64,000 nt of DNA. Origin: Leifsonia aquatica (GTDB lineage: Bacteria; Actinomycetota; Actinomycetes; Actinomycetales; Microbacteriaceae). The DNA lies in contig NZ_JACHVP010000002.1 of the NCBI RefSeq assembly GCF_014190775.1, positions 1-64,000 on the forward strand, read 5' to 3'. Shown here piece after piece: positions 42,053 to 49,312 of the stretch (positions are counted from its first letter, which is position 1; every line of letters begins with the position of its first letter). The notes beneath the pieces are model-generated. The model worked only from the letters and a program-made list of their open reading frames with translations. It ran no database searches and was not told the origin of the DNA. The position numbers and the translations under genes are program-made.

Positions 42053-42204
42053 GATTCTTGGTTCCTTTCCGTGGGATCGGTCGACGGTTCGGGTTCTTGT
42101 GCTTCGCGCATGCGCCGTGCGGCGAGGTAGCCGGAGGCGGCGATGCCGAGCAGAGCGATACAGATCAGAGTCAGCAGGCCGAGGAGGTTGATCAGCAGGT
42201 CCAT
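42049..42204 (-). CDS. Small single-pass membrane protein of the transfer operon
   Basis: A 51-residue protein, too short for routine calls: MDLLINLLGLLTLICIALLG then a charged tail RRMREAQEPEPSTDPTERNQES. A GGGGAGTGACC ribosome site precedes the ATG, the stop overlaps the next start by 4 bases (ATGA), and it follows the lipoprotein gene after 5 bases; this tight packing supports a real gene. One N-terminal membrane helix. No family recognised. Confidence 0.7.
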   Translation of the reverse strand: MDLLINLLGLLTLICIALLGIAASGYLAARRMREAQEPEPSTDPTERNQES

Positions 42205-42209
42205 GACGG

Positions 42210-42869
42210 TCACTCCCCGCTCGCGGAGGCTGCGCCGGTCGCGGAGGCCGGAAGGGGGACGGTGAGGATGTTCGCCTTGCCCTCTGACGGGATGTTCACG
42301 GTGAGTTCGAGTTGGTCGACTCCGGCGGGGACGTAGTAGGCGGCGGCGAACGATCGGCTCTTCTCGTTCGGGACCGTCCAAGTCGTCTGTCCGTGGAATA
42401 GCCCGTTGGGCAGCCAGGGCAGGCCAGCGGCTTTGGCGGCGGCGGGTCCGTCTGCGGTGTCGAGGACGGCCGGTTCGGGTCGGCCGTCGAACTGTGTGCC
42501 CTTAAGGGTGGTGCCGGTGACGTCCTGGAAGTCCTGGTTGCCCTGGGAGGGGATCCACTTGCCGGTCATAGTGACCTTCAGCAACAGCACTCGGGTTCCG
42601 ACCGGGAAGAGCTCGGAAGGCGAGTCCGGGAGCGTGCACCGGCAGCCGTGCTTGGCCTTGAAGGTGGTGCCGGGGTAGACGTCGACCCAGACGCTGCTGA
42701 CGATGCCTGATGCCGCCGGCATCGCATCCTGTGCGGACGTCGACGTCGGGGTCGGTTTGGCCGGCGCGACTGTGGTGAACGACGGGTTCCGTGTTGGCGT
42801 CGTACCGACGCAGCCTGCGAAGGCCAGGCATGGAAGGAGGGCAACGAGTGCGATCAGCTTCTTGTTCAT
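42210..42869 (-). CDS. Transfer-operon lipoprotein
   Basis: A 219-residue protein with signal peptide and lipobox CLAFAGC, so likely anchored outside the membrane. A Thr/Pro-rich linker (residues about 22-50) leads to a beta-rich domain with VWVDVYPGTTFKAKHGCRCTLP and TVPNEKSRSFAAAYYVPAGVDQLELTV. It is the first gene after the third bipartite element and could act as a surface or channel accessory. A 10-codon GTG frame ends in a TGA next to its ribosome site (GAGGTG). Family not recognised. Confidence 0.75.
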   Translation of the reverse strand: MNKKLIALVALLPCLAFAGCVGTTPTRNPSFTTVAPAKPTPTSTSAQDAMPAASGIVSSVWVDVYPGTTFKAKHGCRCTLPDSPSELFPVGTRVLLLKVTMTGKWIPSQGNQDFQDVTGTTLKGTQFDGRPEPAVLDTADGPAAAKAAGLPWLPNGLFHGQTTWTVPNEKSRSFAAAYYVPAGVDQLELTVNIPSEGKANILTVPLPASATGAASASGE

Positions 42870-42900
42870 CTCAGTTCACCTCGGTTTCGTATGCGTCCTT

Positions 42901-42939
42901 CACTTAGAACTTCCGGTACGGAGCGATTTGTGGCGCGCA
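42901..42939 (-). promoter_or_regulatory. Bipartite transfer-gene element, copy 3 (main transfer operon)
   Basis: On the minus strand TGCGCGCC (42932-42939), 15 bases, then CCGGAAGTTCTAAGTG (42901-42916), ending 31 bases before the ATG of the lipoprotein that opens the T4SS operon. Block sequence and spacing equal the copies at 19569 and 34955. Confidence 0.75.
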
Positions 42940-42957
42940 TTTGGGAGACTCGTTTGG

Positions 42958-44061
42958 TCAGGGCACTTGGATGTGCTGGTGGTTGCAGGTATCGGGAAAG
43001 TCGCTGGTGAAGTTCGTAAGCACACCGAGCGTCATGTGCGCGCGGGACCGGCAGTCGCTTTGACCGACCGATGACCCATGCGGCGCGTACGGGTCCAGGG
43101 CGTGGATCAGCTGGACGGAAAGCGGGTCGGCGCCGGTTAGGGATTGGCGGTTGATCGCGTAGAAGTCGACGGCCTTGCCTTTCCAGTGCGCGGACGCTGT
43201 TCCCGCTCCTGGGGTTGTGCCTGTGCAGCGCCGGTTGAGGTCGCTGACCCCGACCTGCTGGAAGGCCTGGACAGCTACGACGATCAGCTGGAGGACGTGC
43301 GCGTCGATCGTGCAATCCGGCGTCGCGGTACCGTCAGCCATGTTGAAGATCTGCTGCTGGTAGCGGGGTTCGAGGAAATTCAGCTTCTTCGCCTGAATCG
43401 CACCAACCAGGACTGCGGCGGCCGCGCGGGCGTCTGCTGGCACCTGACATGCTCCGGCGCTCGCTCCCGTCAGGGCGGCGAGGACCTGCTCGGCGGCCGT
43501 CCAGAAGGGGGCGTAGTGGTTCGGGTCGGCGTTGATCTGGACCGTGTGCGCGACCAGGGTCGGCGCGAGGGTCTGCCAATCCGGGACGTGCAGCATTCGC
43601 GTGTAAAAGGCGGCGGCTGCGGTCGCCGGGTTCATCCGCTCCGCAGGGGTGCCGTAGCCGGCGCCCTGCTGGAAGACACCGATCGTGGTGTTGTCCACTG
43701 CGTCGCCATGGTCCAGGTTGCGCAGGCCGGACTCCCCGATCGCGACCATCAGCGCGAGTGTCTGCCCGTGCTGGGGCACGCTCATCTGCTGGCCGACGGT
43801 GATGATCGTCGCGGCGATTCTCAACTGATCAGGCCCGTAGCCGTCCACGTTCTGGCCTGCCTCGACCGACGGGACGGATCCGCCGCACACTCCCCCGCCG
43901 CCACCGAACCCGTTCGCCCCCATCGCGAGCACTAGCGACACCGGCACGGCGACGAGAGCGACAGGGACGACCAGCACGATGACGGCCGCGACGATCAGCA
44001 GGTTCCGAGTCGTTTTCGGATGCGTCACGGCATGAGCTGCCGCCGCGCCCGCACTGATCAT
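42958..44061 (-). CDS. Secreted/membrane-anchored lytic transglycosylase-like transfer protein
   Basis: A 367-residue protein (ATG at 44061 overlapping the sigma-like gene by 4 bases). One N-terminal membrane helix (about residues 20-48), then an SLT-like domain with LALMVAIGESGLRNLDHGDAVDNTTIGVFQQG, where the Glu is the probable catalytic acid. Past a central segment, HWKGKAVDFYAI and CNHQHIQVP near the end resemble a second cell-wall peptidase-type domain with paired His. Wall hydrolases of this kind open the peptidoglycan for the transfer channel. Confidence 0.8.
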   Translation of the reverse strand: MISAGAAAAHAVTHPKTTRNLLIVAAVIVLVVPVALVAVPVSLVLAMGANGFGGGGGVCGGSVPSVEAGQNVDGYGPDQLRIAATIITVGQQMSVPQHGQTLALMVAIGESGLRNLDHGDAVDNTTIGVFQQGAGYGTPAERMNPATAAAAFYTRMLHVPDWQTLAPTLVAHTVQINADPNHYAPFWTAAEQVLAALTGASAGACQVPADARAAAAVLVGAIQAKKLNFLEPRYQQQIFNMADGTATPDCTIDAHVLQLIVVAVQAFQQVGVSDLNRRCTGTTPGAGTASAHWKGKAVDFYAINRQSLTGADPLSVQLIHALDPYAPHGSSVGQSDCRSRAHMTLGVLTNFTSDFPDTCNHQHIQVP

Positions 44062-44807
44062 GCCGCCACCTCCAACTCGAGGACGTCCCGGGCGATCATC
44101 AGCAATCGCTTGGCGGTCGCGATCCGGGCTCGCGCCGAGCCGGGATGGATGTGGAGGGTGGCGGCGATGGTGTCTGCGTCGTCGCCGATCATCTCGGCGA
44201 CTTCCCGGAAACCGCCGGTCTCGGGCACGCACGACACGATCACGGACCCGGTCATCGGCAGTCCCGCGTCCGCGGCCGCGAGCGCGGCGAGCACGGTTCG
44301 GGCGGTCTGGCACACCCGCTCGCGGATCGTGCGGACACTGCGCTTGGACAGCTGGCGGGCTTCTGCCACCCGCTCGGCGTCGCCGTCGGCCAGGCTCAGG
44401 TCGCTCATCACGTGCCAGTCGGATGGGCCGACGTAGTCGGCGACCAACACCATCCAGCGGTGAGCGTCGAACCGGCGGATCATCGTCTCGAGCGGGTCGA
44501 TGTCCGAGTCGGACTCGATGTTGACATCGATGGTGATTTCGTCCATCGGGCGATACTTCCGCTCGATCTCCCGCAGCACGACGTGACGGGTGATGCCGAA
44601 CGCGAAAGCATGCGGAGTCCCCAGCTCCGGGTCAAAGGTGGAGCATCGGTGCCAGACCGTTTCGCGGGCCTGCTGTAAGACGGCGTCGACCTCATTCGGC
44701 CAGCCGCGCAATTGGAAGCGGACGTACGGCTGCAACGTGTCGACTTCACGGAGCAGCTCGGTGAGAAGAGCATCTGTCCGCGCGCGGACTTTGGTTCCTC
44801 CAGCCAC
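44058..44807 (-). CDS. Sigma-70 region-2-like regulatory protein of the ICE
   Basis: A 249-residue protein from a GTG start (VAGGTKVRARTD). Residues about 25-90 resemble sigma region 2 of the ECF type: LQQARETVWHRCSTFDPELGTPHAFAFGITRHVVLREIERKYR. A central helical domain and a C-terminal REVAEMIGDDADTIAATLHIHPGSARARIATAKRLL that looks like a region-4 HTH follow. It is upstream of and overlaps the transglycosylase gene. It could be the dedicated sigma factor for the bipartite transfer element, but this is only an inference. Confidence 0.65.
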   Translation of the reverse strand: MAGGTKVRARTDALLTELLREVDTLQPYVRFQLRGWPNEVDAVLQQARETVWHRCSTFDPELGTPHAFAFGITRHVVLREIERKYRPMDEITIDVNIESDSDIDPLETMIRRFDAHRWMVLVADYVGPSDWHVMSDLSLADGDAERVAEARQLSKRSVRTIRERVCQTARTVLAALAAADAGLPMTGSVIVSCVPETGGFREVAEMIGDDADTIAATLHIHPGSARARIATAKRLLMIARDVLELEVAA

Positions 44808-45182
44808 GAGATCACAACCTTCCTTGCATGGAAGTGGCTACTGCGAAGGACCGGGTTCGAGTCGGGGACGGCTCGTCAGAACAGGGCTTTGTCAGCGCGA
44901 ATTGGCGCGCAGGAGCCCCGCCTTGGATTAGGAAGGTTGGATGTTCCGAGCTGCGCCGGGGATATGAGCTTCGGGGCGGCGCTCCCGGATTCGATGGTGG
45001 AGTGGCGACTTCGACTCTGAAGTTCGGGAGTCTCAGCCACGATGCGTCTCCGCCGCCCTGACTCGCTTAACGAGGCCAGCGTCACGGTGAAGAGGGTAAG
45101 AATCGACCGCTCCATTTGGTGCCGCACGTTACCCCCGAACAGGGGTGGCGGGTCGGCGGCTCGCCGGGGTGAACCAGCTGTT
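44808..45182. other. Intergenic region between transfer and integration modules
   Basis: About 375 bases. Promoter(s) for the sigma-like gene should lie at its left end; a GCGCG-AATTGG-CGCGC dyad is at 44896-44911. No convincing gene on either strand. Confidence 0.4.
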
Positions 45183-45332
45183 CTACTGACAGCCTTCGCA
45201 GTGCAGATCATCCATCGGATCGACCGGGACAATGTATCCGTCCACGAAGTCCTGAATCACCCCCGGTGCATCTGACGGCAACCCGGCTACGCGTACGCTC
45301 CGGTCCTCGTCTGTGCGCTCGCTTCCAGCCAT
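45183..45332 (-). CDS. 49-residue protein overlapping xis, Cys-x-x-Cys end
   Basis: A short ORF MAGSERTDEDRSVRVAGL... that ends DPMDDLHCEGCQ. It starts inside the 3' end of the excisionase gene in another frame (46-base overlap) and has a near-perfect ribosome site GGAGGTG six bases before its ATG. The acidic, two-cysteine tail and strong start signal point to a real translated peptide. Function unknown; its location suggests a recombination-directionality or regulatory accessory. Confidence 0.65.
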   Translation of the reverse strand: MAGSERTDEDRSVRVAGLPSDAPGVIQDFVDGYIVPVDPMDDLHCEGCQ

Positions 45333-45484
45333 GCCAACACCTCCGTCCGCTTGTAGAGCACAGTGCGTGGGGTCGGCTTGTAGAAGCGCGGGCCCTTCCC
45401 GTGATACCGGAGTTGGGCGAGCGCTGCGACCGACAGCCCGGTGAGTTCAACCACCTCAGCGGGCTGAATGAATTCTCCTGTCAT
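45287..45484 (-). CDS. xis: Excisionase (MerR/AlpA-like HTH)
   Basis: A 65-residue HTH protein: MTGEFIQPAEVVELTGLSVAALAQLRYHGKGPRFYKPTPRTVLYKRTEVLAWLEA. This is the helix-turn-helix_17/AlpA form used by actinobacterial excisionases, with the wing YHGKGPRFYK. It begins 103 bases from the divergent repressor gene and has GGAGGAG upstream. It directs the integrase to excise the ICE and may also act on the operon ahead of it. Confidence 0.88.
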   Translation of the reverse strand: MTGEFIQPAEVVELTGLSVAALAQLRYHGKGPRFYKPTPRTVLYKRTEVLAWLEASAQTRTGAYA

Positions 45485-45496
45485 CTCATCTCCTCC

Positions 45497-45532
45497 GTTT
45501 CGACAACTCAGGAGCTTTCCAATTGTTGAAAC
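45497..45532. promoter_or_regulatory. Operator dyad between xis and repressor genes
   Basis: GTTTCGACAA (45497-45506) and TTGTTGAAAC (45523-45532) form an inverted repeat with one mismatch, 16 bases apart. A further half-site TGTCGAAA (45580-45587) touches the repressor's ATG. The set is well placed for the XRE protein to control both itself and the excisionase. Confidence 0.65.
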
Positions 45533-45586
45533 GACCATACCAAGAAATCCGTGACTTGACAACAGAGGTGGAGATAGGCTGTCGAA

Positions 45587-46168
45587 ATGGCAGACTTTCG
45601 ATCGGAGACCAGCATCGGCGCGCGCATCAGGTTGGCGCGTCGCGAACGCGGATTTCGCACGACGAGCGACCTGGCAGATGCGATTCCCGGCGGGAACATC
45701 ACCCCCGCAATCCTGGAGAACATCGAATCGGGCAGGAAGGCCGACATCAGCGTCAGCCAGCTCCTGAACATCGCGCGCGGCCTCGACGTGCCGATCAGCA
45801 TGCTGCTCTCGCCCATCGGCCGGCCCGACTCCCAACTCGACCTGCAAAACCTCGGCGAGGACTTCGACGGAATGACCGCGGCCGAGTTCGATTGCTGGCT
45901 TTCAGCGACTCCATCGAGTTCGTATCGGCCACGACGGGCCGCCGAACGCGTGGACATCTCCGTCCTGAGTTCACTCCGCGAGCTCGGCACCCTTCGACGC
46001 GAGTTCGACCGCCTTCGGATCGTTCGCGATGTCGGAGCGGCGTCCGGAGACTCTGATCTCACACTCGACGCAAGCGTCGAGGCACGCCTGGAGCTGGTCG
46101 AGCTCGAGCTGGAGCGAGTGGCAGCCCTTCTCACCTCTGCGGGCATCCAAGAGGTGGCTGCGACCTAA
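45587..46168 (+). CDS. XRE-family repressor of the ICE
   Basis: A 193-residue protein with an N-terminal Cro/C1 HTH (SIGARIRLARRERGFRTTSDLADAIPGGNITPAILENIESGRKADISVSQLLNIARGL) and a helical C-terminal part (LRELGTLRREFDRLRIV, LELVELELERVAALL) likely for dimerisation. It is divergent from xis with operator repeats between and 12 bases before the integrase gene, so it probably keeps xis off and is co-transcribed with int. No peptidase (LexA/ImmA target) domain is visible. Confidence 0.9.
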   Translation: MADFRSETSIGARIRLARRERGFRTTSDLADAIPGGNITPAILENIESGRKADISVSQLLNIARGLDVPISMLLSPIGRPDSQLDLQNLGEDFDGMTAAEFDCWLSATPSSSYRPRRAAERVDISVLSSLRELGTLRREFDRLRIVRDVGAASGDSDLTLDASVEARLELVELELERVAALLTSAGIQEVAAT

Positions 46169-46180
46169 CAGGAGGGCGAA

Positions 46181-47329
46181 ATGGGCAGCGTTCTGTCATA
46201 TGAGTCTGCCGGGGGCCGACGCTATCGCGTCATGTACCGAACCCCCGACCACCGCCAGACCACGAAACGAGGATTCAAGACCAAGCGCGAAGCGGAGCTC
46301 TACCTCGCCACCGTCGAGACGAACAAGGCCCGTGGCGAGTACATCGATGCAAGCGCGGCGAGGGTGACTATCGCATCCCTCGGAGTGGAGTGGCTGGCGA
46401 ACCAGACGCACCTCAAGCCTTCCTCACTCCGCCCGCTCGAGATTGCATGGCGGCTCCAGGTCGAGCCACGCTGGGGAAGAGTTCCCGTCGGCGATGTTCG
46501 GCACTCGGATGTCCAGGCATGGGTAACCTCACTAAGCGCCGGCAGGTCGGCTACGACTGTCTTGCGGGCGTTCGGTGTCCTCGCCGGAATCCTCGACATC
46601 GCCGTGAAGGACCGGCGCGTGCCTGTCAACGTAGCCCGTGGATCGCGACTGCCGCGCAAGGTCCCCCGAGCTCACCGGTACCTCACCCACCAACAGGTTC
46701 ACGACCTCGCCTACGCGAGCGGCAAACACGAAGCCCTCGTTCTCCTCCTGGCTTACACTGGCCTTCGCTGGGGCGAAGTCATCGCCCTCCGCGTGCGCGA
46801 CGTTGACTTCACTCGTCGCCGACTCGCCATCTCGGAGAACGCGGTAGAAGTCGGTCCTGCCACCATCGTCGGAACTCCGAAGAGCCACAAGCGTAGGTCG
46901 GTACCGTTCCCGGCGTTCCTCATCGACGCGCTGGCCGGCGCAGCTGCAGGCAAGGAGCCGAACGACCTGCTCTTTTCCGGCCGGTTCGGTGAACACATGA
47001 AGCGCGCGACACGCGGGCAACGGACGTGGTTCAAGAGCGCACTCGACCGGGCCGGCCTAGAACCGATGACCGTCCACGACCTGCGGCACACCGCCGCCAG
47101 CCTCGCCGTGAGCGCAGGAGCCAACGTGAAGGCGGTGCAGAGGATGCTCGGCCACGCCTCCGCCGCGATGACGCTGGACGTTTACGCGGACCTCTTCGAC
47201 GACGACCTCGACGCAGTAGCTGAAGCTCTGGACGGCGCAGCCAGACGCTCTGTCGAACGATCGCATCTCGCCGAGCGTCCGTCCTCAGTGATGAGAAGAC
47301 CAGTAAGCGCCGCCAACGTACTTAGCTAG
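46181..47329 (+). CDS. int: ICE integrase (tyrosine recombinase)
   Basis: A 382-residue phage-type integrase. An N-terminal AP2-like arm-binding region (GRRYRVMYRTPDHRQTTKRGFKTKREAELYL) and a SAM-like core-binding domain precede the catalytic domain: Arg in AYTGLRWGEV, HDLRHT, MLGHASAAM with the second His and the nucleophile Tyr in LDVYADLF. The C-terminus is near the tRNA-Ser gene, 345 bases before its CCA end, as expected of an enzyme acting on that site. Confidence 0.95.
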   Translation: MGSVLSYESAGGRRYRVMYRTPDHRQTTKRGFKTKREAELYLATVETNKARGEYIDASAARVTIASLGVEWLANQTHLKPSSLRPLEIAWRLQVEPRWGRVPVGDVRHSDVQAWVTSLSAGRSATTVLRAFGVLAGILDIAVKDRRVPVNVARGSRLPRKVPRAHRYLTHQQVHDLAYASGKHEALVLLLAYTGLRWGEVIALRVRDVDFTRRRLAISENAVEVGPATIVGTPKSHKRRSVPFPAFLIDALAGAAAGKEPNDLLFSGRFGEHMKRATRGQRTWFKSALDRAGLEPMTVHDLRHTAASLAVSAGANVKAVQRMLGHASAAMTLDVYADLFDDDLDAVAEALDGAARRSVERSHLAERPSSVMRRPVSAANVLS

Positions 47330-47497
47330 CTTGCCCAGCCCTTTGACGCCGGCCCCTAAAACAAGGATTGCGAGCACGAGAGCGAACCACGGGTAGGCAA
47401 TGACATCTGCCACGATCGCGTTCCAGATCATGACGATCGCTTCCCATTTCGCAGCGCGCCACGTATCGAGAAGCCAGCCGACATCGATCATGTCCAC
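47285..47497 (-). CDS. Small membrane protein near the attachment site
   Basis: A 70-residue ORF (GTG at 47497, or ATG two codons further in) with a long hydrophobic stretch WEAIVMIWNAIVADVIAYPWFALVLAILVLGAGVKGL and a short tail. It converges on int, overlapping its last 45 bases. No strong ribosome site. Base composition is lower in GC than the neighbours. It could be a real end-of-element gene; no family recognised. Confidence 0.5.
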   Translation of the reverse strand: MDMIDVGWLLDTWRAAKWEAIVMIWNAIVADVIAYPWFALVLAILVLGAGVKGLGKLAKYVGGAYWSSHH

Positions 47498-47580
47498 ATT
47501 GAAGCGGTAGCCGCCGCCAATCGAGCTTTCCGACGCTCGCGATCACACAAACATGCCCCGGATGACCGACTTCCGCCAGC

Positions 47581-47602
47581 GTTTGTTGTCAGTTTGTTGT
47601 CA
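47581..47602. repeat. Tandem 11-bp direct repeat, candidate integrase arm site
   Basis: GTTTGTTGTCA occurs twice without a gap, 75-95 bases from the tRNA 3' end on the element side. Short tandem repeats at this distance from the crossover are typical arm-type sites for tyrosine integrases. Confidence 0.6.
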
Positions 47603-47632
47603 AATCGAGTGGAGCCAGTCCGGCGCCAATCG

Positions 47633-47661
47633 CTCGATCCCAGTGATTTACTGGGATCGAG
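47633..47661 (-). terminator. Perfect 12-bp hairpin beside the tRNA-Ser 3' end
   Basis: CTCGATCCCAGT and ACTGGGATCGAG pair perfectly around the loop GATTT, 12 bases past the tRNA CCA. In the tRNA's direction it could end transcription, but no T run follows; it might also be part of the attachment site or an Xis/Int-related structure. Confidence 0.5.
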
Positions 47662-47673
47662 ACGCATAATCTG

Positions 47674-47761
47674 TGGCGGAGGGCGTGGGATTCGAACCCA
47701 CGAGACATTTCTGCCCACCAGTTTTCAAGACTGGCTCCATCGGCCGCTCGGACAGCCCTCC
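47674..47761 (-). tRNA. tRNA-Ser (anticodon TGA), CCA encoded; ICE attachment site
   Basis: On the minus strand the gene begins GGAGGGC and ends GCCCTCC-G-CCA (47674-47676). The anticodon stem CCAGT/ACTGG holds the loop CTTGAAA, so the anticodon is TGA (reads UCN serine codons). A long variable arm and TTCGAATC T-loop confirm a serine tRNA. Its 3' end faces the ICE; integration within this end would rebuild an intact tRNA, the usual tactic. The tRNA is followed to the right by chromosomal genes. Confidence 0.95.
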
Positions 47762-47884
47762 TGGCGCCGGAGACCGGCGTCGCCCGATTCTACCGAAACG
47801 CGCCCGTGACGCGGCGACTGCGCTGCCACGGTACGTTTGCGGCCCAGCGAGCGGGGGCAAACGTCCCGAACGACCGCAGTCGCG

Positions 47885-49177
47885 TCAGTCCTGGAACGGC
47901 TTGGAGCAGGTGACCTGGGCGGCCGTCTGGCCGTGCACGTCCGACGGGAGGGTGACCGAGCTGTCGGTCGCGGCGTCCGTCGAGCCGTCCGTCGAGCCGC
48001 CCGTCGGGGCGGCGGGCGCCTGGGTCGCGGTGTCCGTCGGGGCGGCGGGAGCCTGCGTCGCGGCGCCGCCTGCGGCAGCCTCCGAACCGATCCCGGTGTC
48101 ACCGGTGAGGGTGACGGGCTGGTCGTTCTTCAGCGCCGACATCAGGGTGTCCGCCGCGTCGACGGTCGGCGCCACGCCGCCGTCCACGTAGTGGTTCGGG
48201 TACTGGACGAAGACGACCTTATTGACGTCGATGTCCTTCAGCGCCACGGCCATCGACGCGATGGTGGTGACGTTCTGGAGGCTGTCGGACAGCTGGATGT
48301 CGCTCACCGCAGCCTTCGCCAGCCCGTACACCTTGAGCGGGTTGGTCAGGGTGTCCGCACTCTTGATGGTGCGGACGAGCGACGAGAGGAAGACCTGCTG
48401 GTTGCTGATGCGGCCGAGGTCGGAGCCGTCGCCGACGCCGTGACGGGTGCGGAGGAACGCGAGAGCCTGCGAGCCCTCCAGGGTGTTGTCGCCGGCCTTC
48501 ACATCCAGGCCGGTGTACGGGTCGGTGATGTCTCCGGCCACACACACCGGGACGCCGCCGACCGCGTTCGACATCTCGATCACGCCGTCGAACTCGATGA
48601 CGCCGGCGTAGGGGATGTCGAGGCCGGTGAGCTTCTCGACCGTCAGCACGGTGCACGCGAGGCCGCCGTAGCTCAGCGACGAGTTGATCTTCTGCCGGCT
48701 CATCGCGTCGAAGCTGCCGCCCTGGGGGTCGGGGCAGGAGGGGATGGCGACGAACATGTCGCGGGGGAAGCTGATGACCGTGGCGTTCTTGTGGTCGGAC
48801 GAGACGTGCAGCACCATGGTGACGTCGTTGAGGACCTCGCCGCGGTCGCCGTAGGCCGCGTTGCCACCGCCGCTGTCGGATCCCGCGAGCAGCACGTTGA
48901 ACGCGCCGTCCATCGCACCGACCTTGGGGACGACGGCGTTGCCCTTGGCATCGACCAGGGTGACGGCCTTCTTCGCGGTCGCGGTGCCGGTGACGTCGAG
49001 GACCGCGTAGGCGGCGACGCCGGCGGTCGAGACGCCGAGCACGGCGACGACGGTGACGAGCACGGCGAGGATCGTGCGGAACGGGTGGTGCTGCTTCAGC
49101 CGGCCGTGGCGGGCGATGGTCGGTCCAGCGGACTTCTCCTGAGCACGCGCCTGGGCACGGGTGGGCACCTCGTTCAT
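47885..49177 (-). CDS. LytR-CpsA-Psr family cell-wall ligase
   Basis: A 430-residue protein with one N-terminal membrane helix (about 34-60) and an outside LCP domain: NVLLAGSD, VTMVLHVSSDHKNATVISFPRDMFV, KINSSLSYGG and FLRTRHGVGDGSDLGRISNQQVFL with the catalytic Arg/Asp residues. LCP enzymes attach glycopolymers such as arabinogalactan or teichoic-type chains to peptidoglycan. The C-terminus is a low-complexity Ala/Pro/Thr stretch. First complete chromosomal gene beyond the tRNA. Confidence 0.92.
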   Translation of the reverse strand: MNEVPTRAQARAQEKSAGPTIARHGRLKQHHPFRTILAVLVTVVAVLGVSTAGVAAYAVLDVTGTATAKKAVTLVDAKGNAVVPKVGAMDGAFNVLLAGSDSGGGNAAYGDRGEVLNDVTMVLHVSSDHKNATVISFPRDMFVAIPSCPDPQGGSFDAMSRQKINSSLSYGGLACTVLTVEKLTGLDIPYAGVIEFDGVIEMSNAVGGVPVCVAGDITDPYTGLDVKAGDNTLEGSQALAFLRTRHGVGDGSDLGRISNQQVFLSSLVRTIKSADTLTNPLKVYGLAKAAVSDIQLSDSLQNVTTIASMAVALKDIDVNKVVFVQYPNHYVDGGVAPTVDAADTLMSALKNDQPVTLTGDTGIGSEAAAGGAATQAPAAPTDTATQAPAAPTGGSTDGSTDAATDSSVTLPSDVHGQTAAQVTCSKPFQD

Positions 49178-49312
49178 TCACTCCCCTTCACGGAAACGCA
49201 TCGGATGCGCCGCGGGTCCACCGGGCACACTATCCACCAGCTTGGCAGATCACCCTGGCAGAAATCTGGACGACGCGGGCGAAATGCCTGATCCGGACAG
49301 GGAATCCTGAGC

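Larger units (their letters stand above)
1..47676. mobile_element. Integrative and conjugative element (right part; left end outside window)
   Basis: The region holds an integrase, an excisionase, a phage-like repressor, a MobF relaxase, a coupling protein and a set of type IV secretion genes, plus mercury, arsenic and cadmium-type resistance cargo. Its right boundary is set by the tRNA-Ser gene, whose 3' end and encoded CCA face the integrase; beyond it the genes are housekeeping genes. I see no second copy of the tRNA 3' end inside the window, so the left junction must lie upstream of base 1. The class (MobF plus VirD4/VirB4/SCO6880) is that of actinobacterial T4SS elements rather than the single-protein TraB type. 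The boundary is inferred. Confidence 0.85.

Noticed and set aside
42866-42901. Ten-codon GTG frame after the third bipartite element as a conserved leader peptide
   Set aside because: The same GTG gives a one-codon frame at the relaxase and an in-frame extension at ssb, so it is not a conserved peptide.
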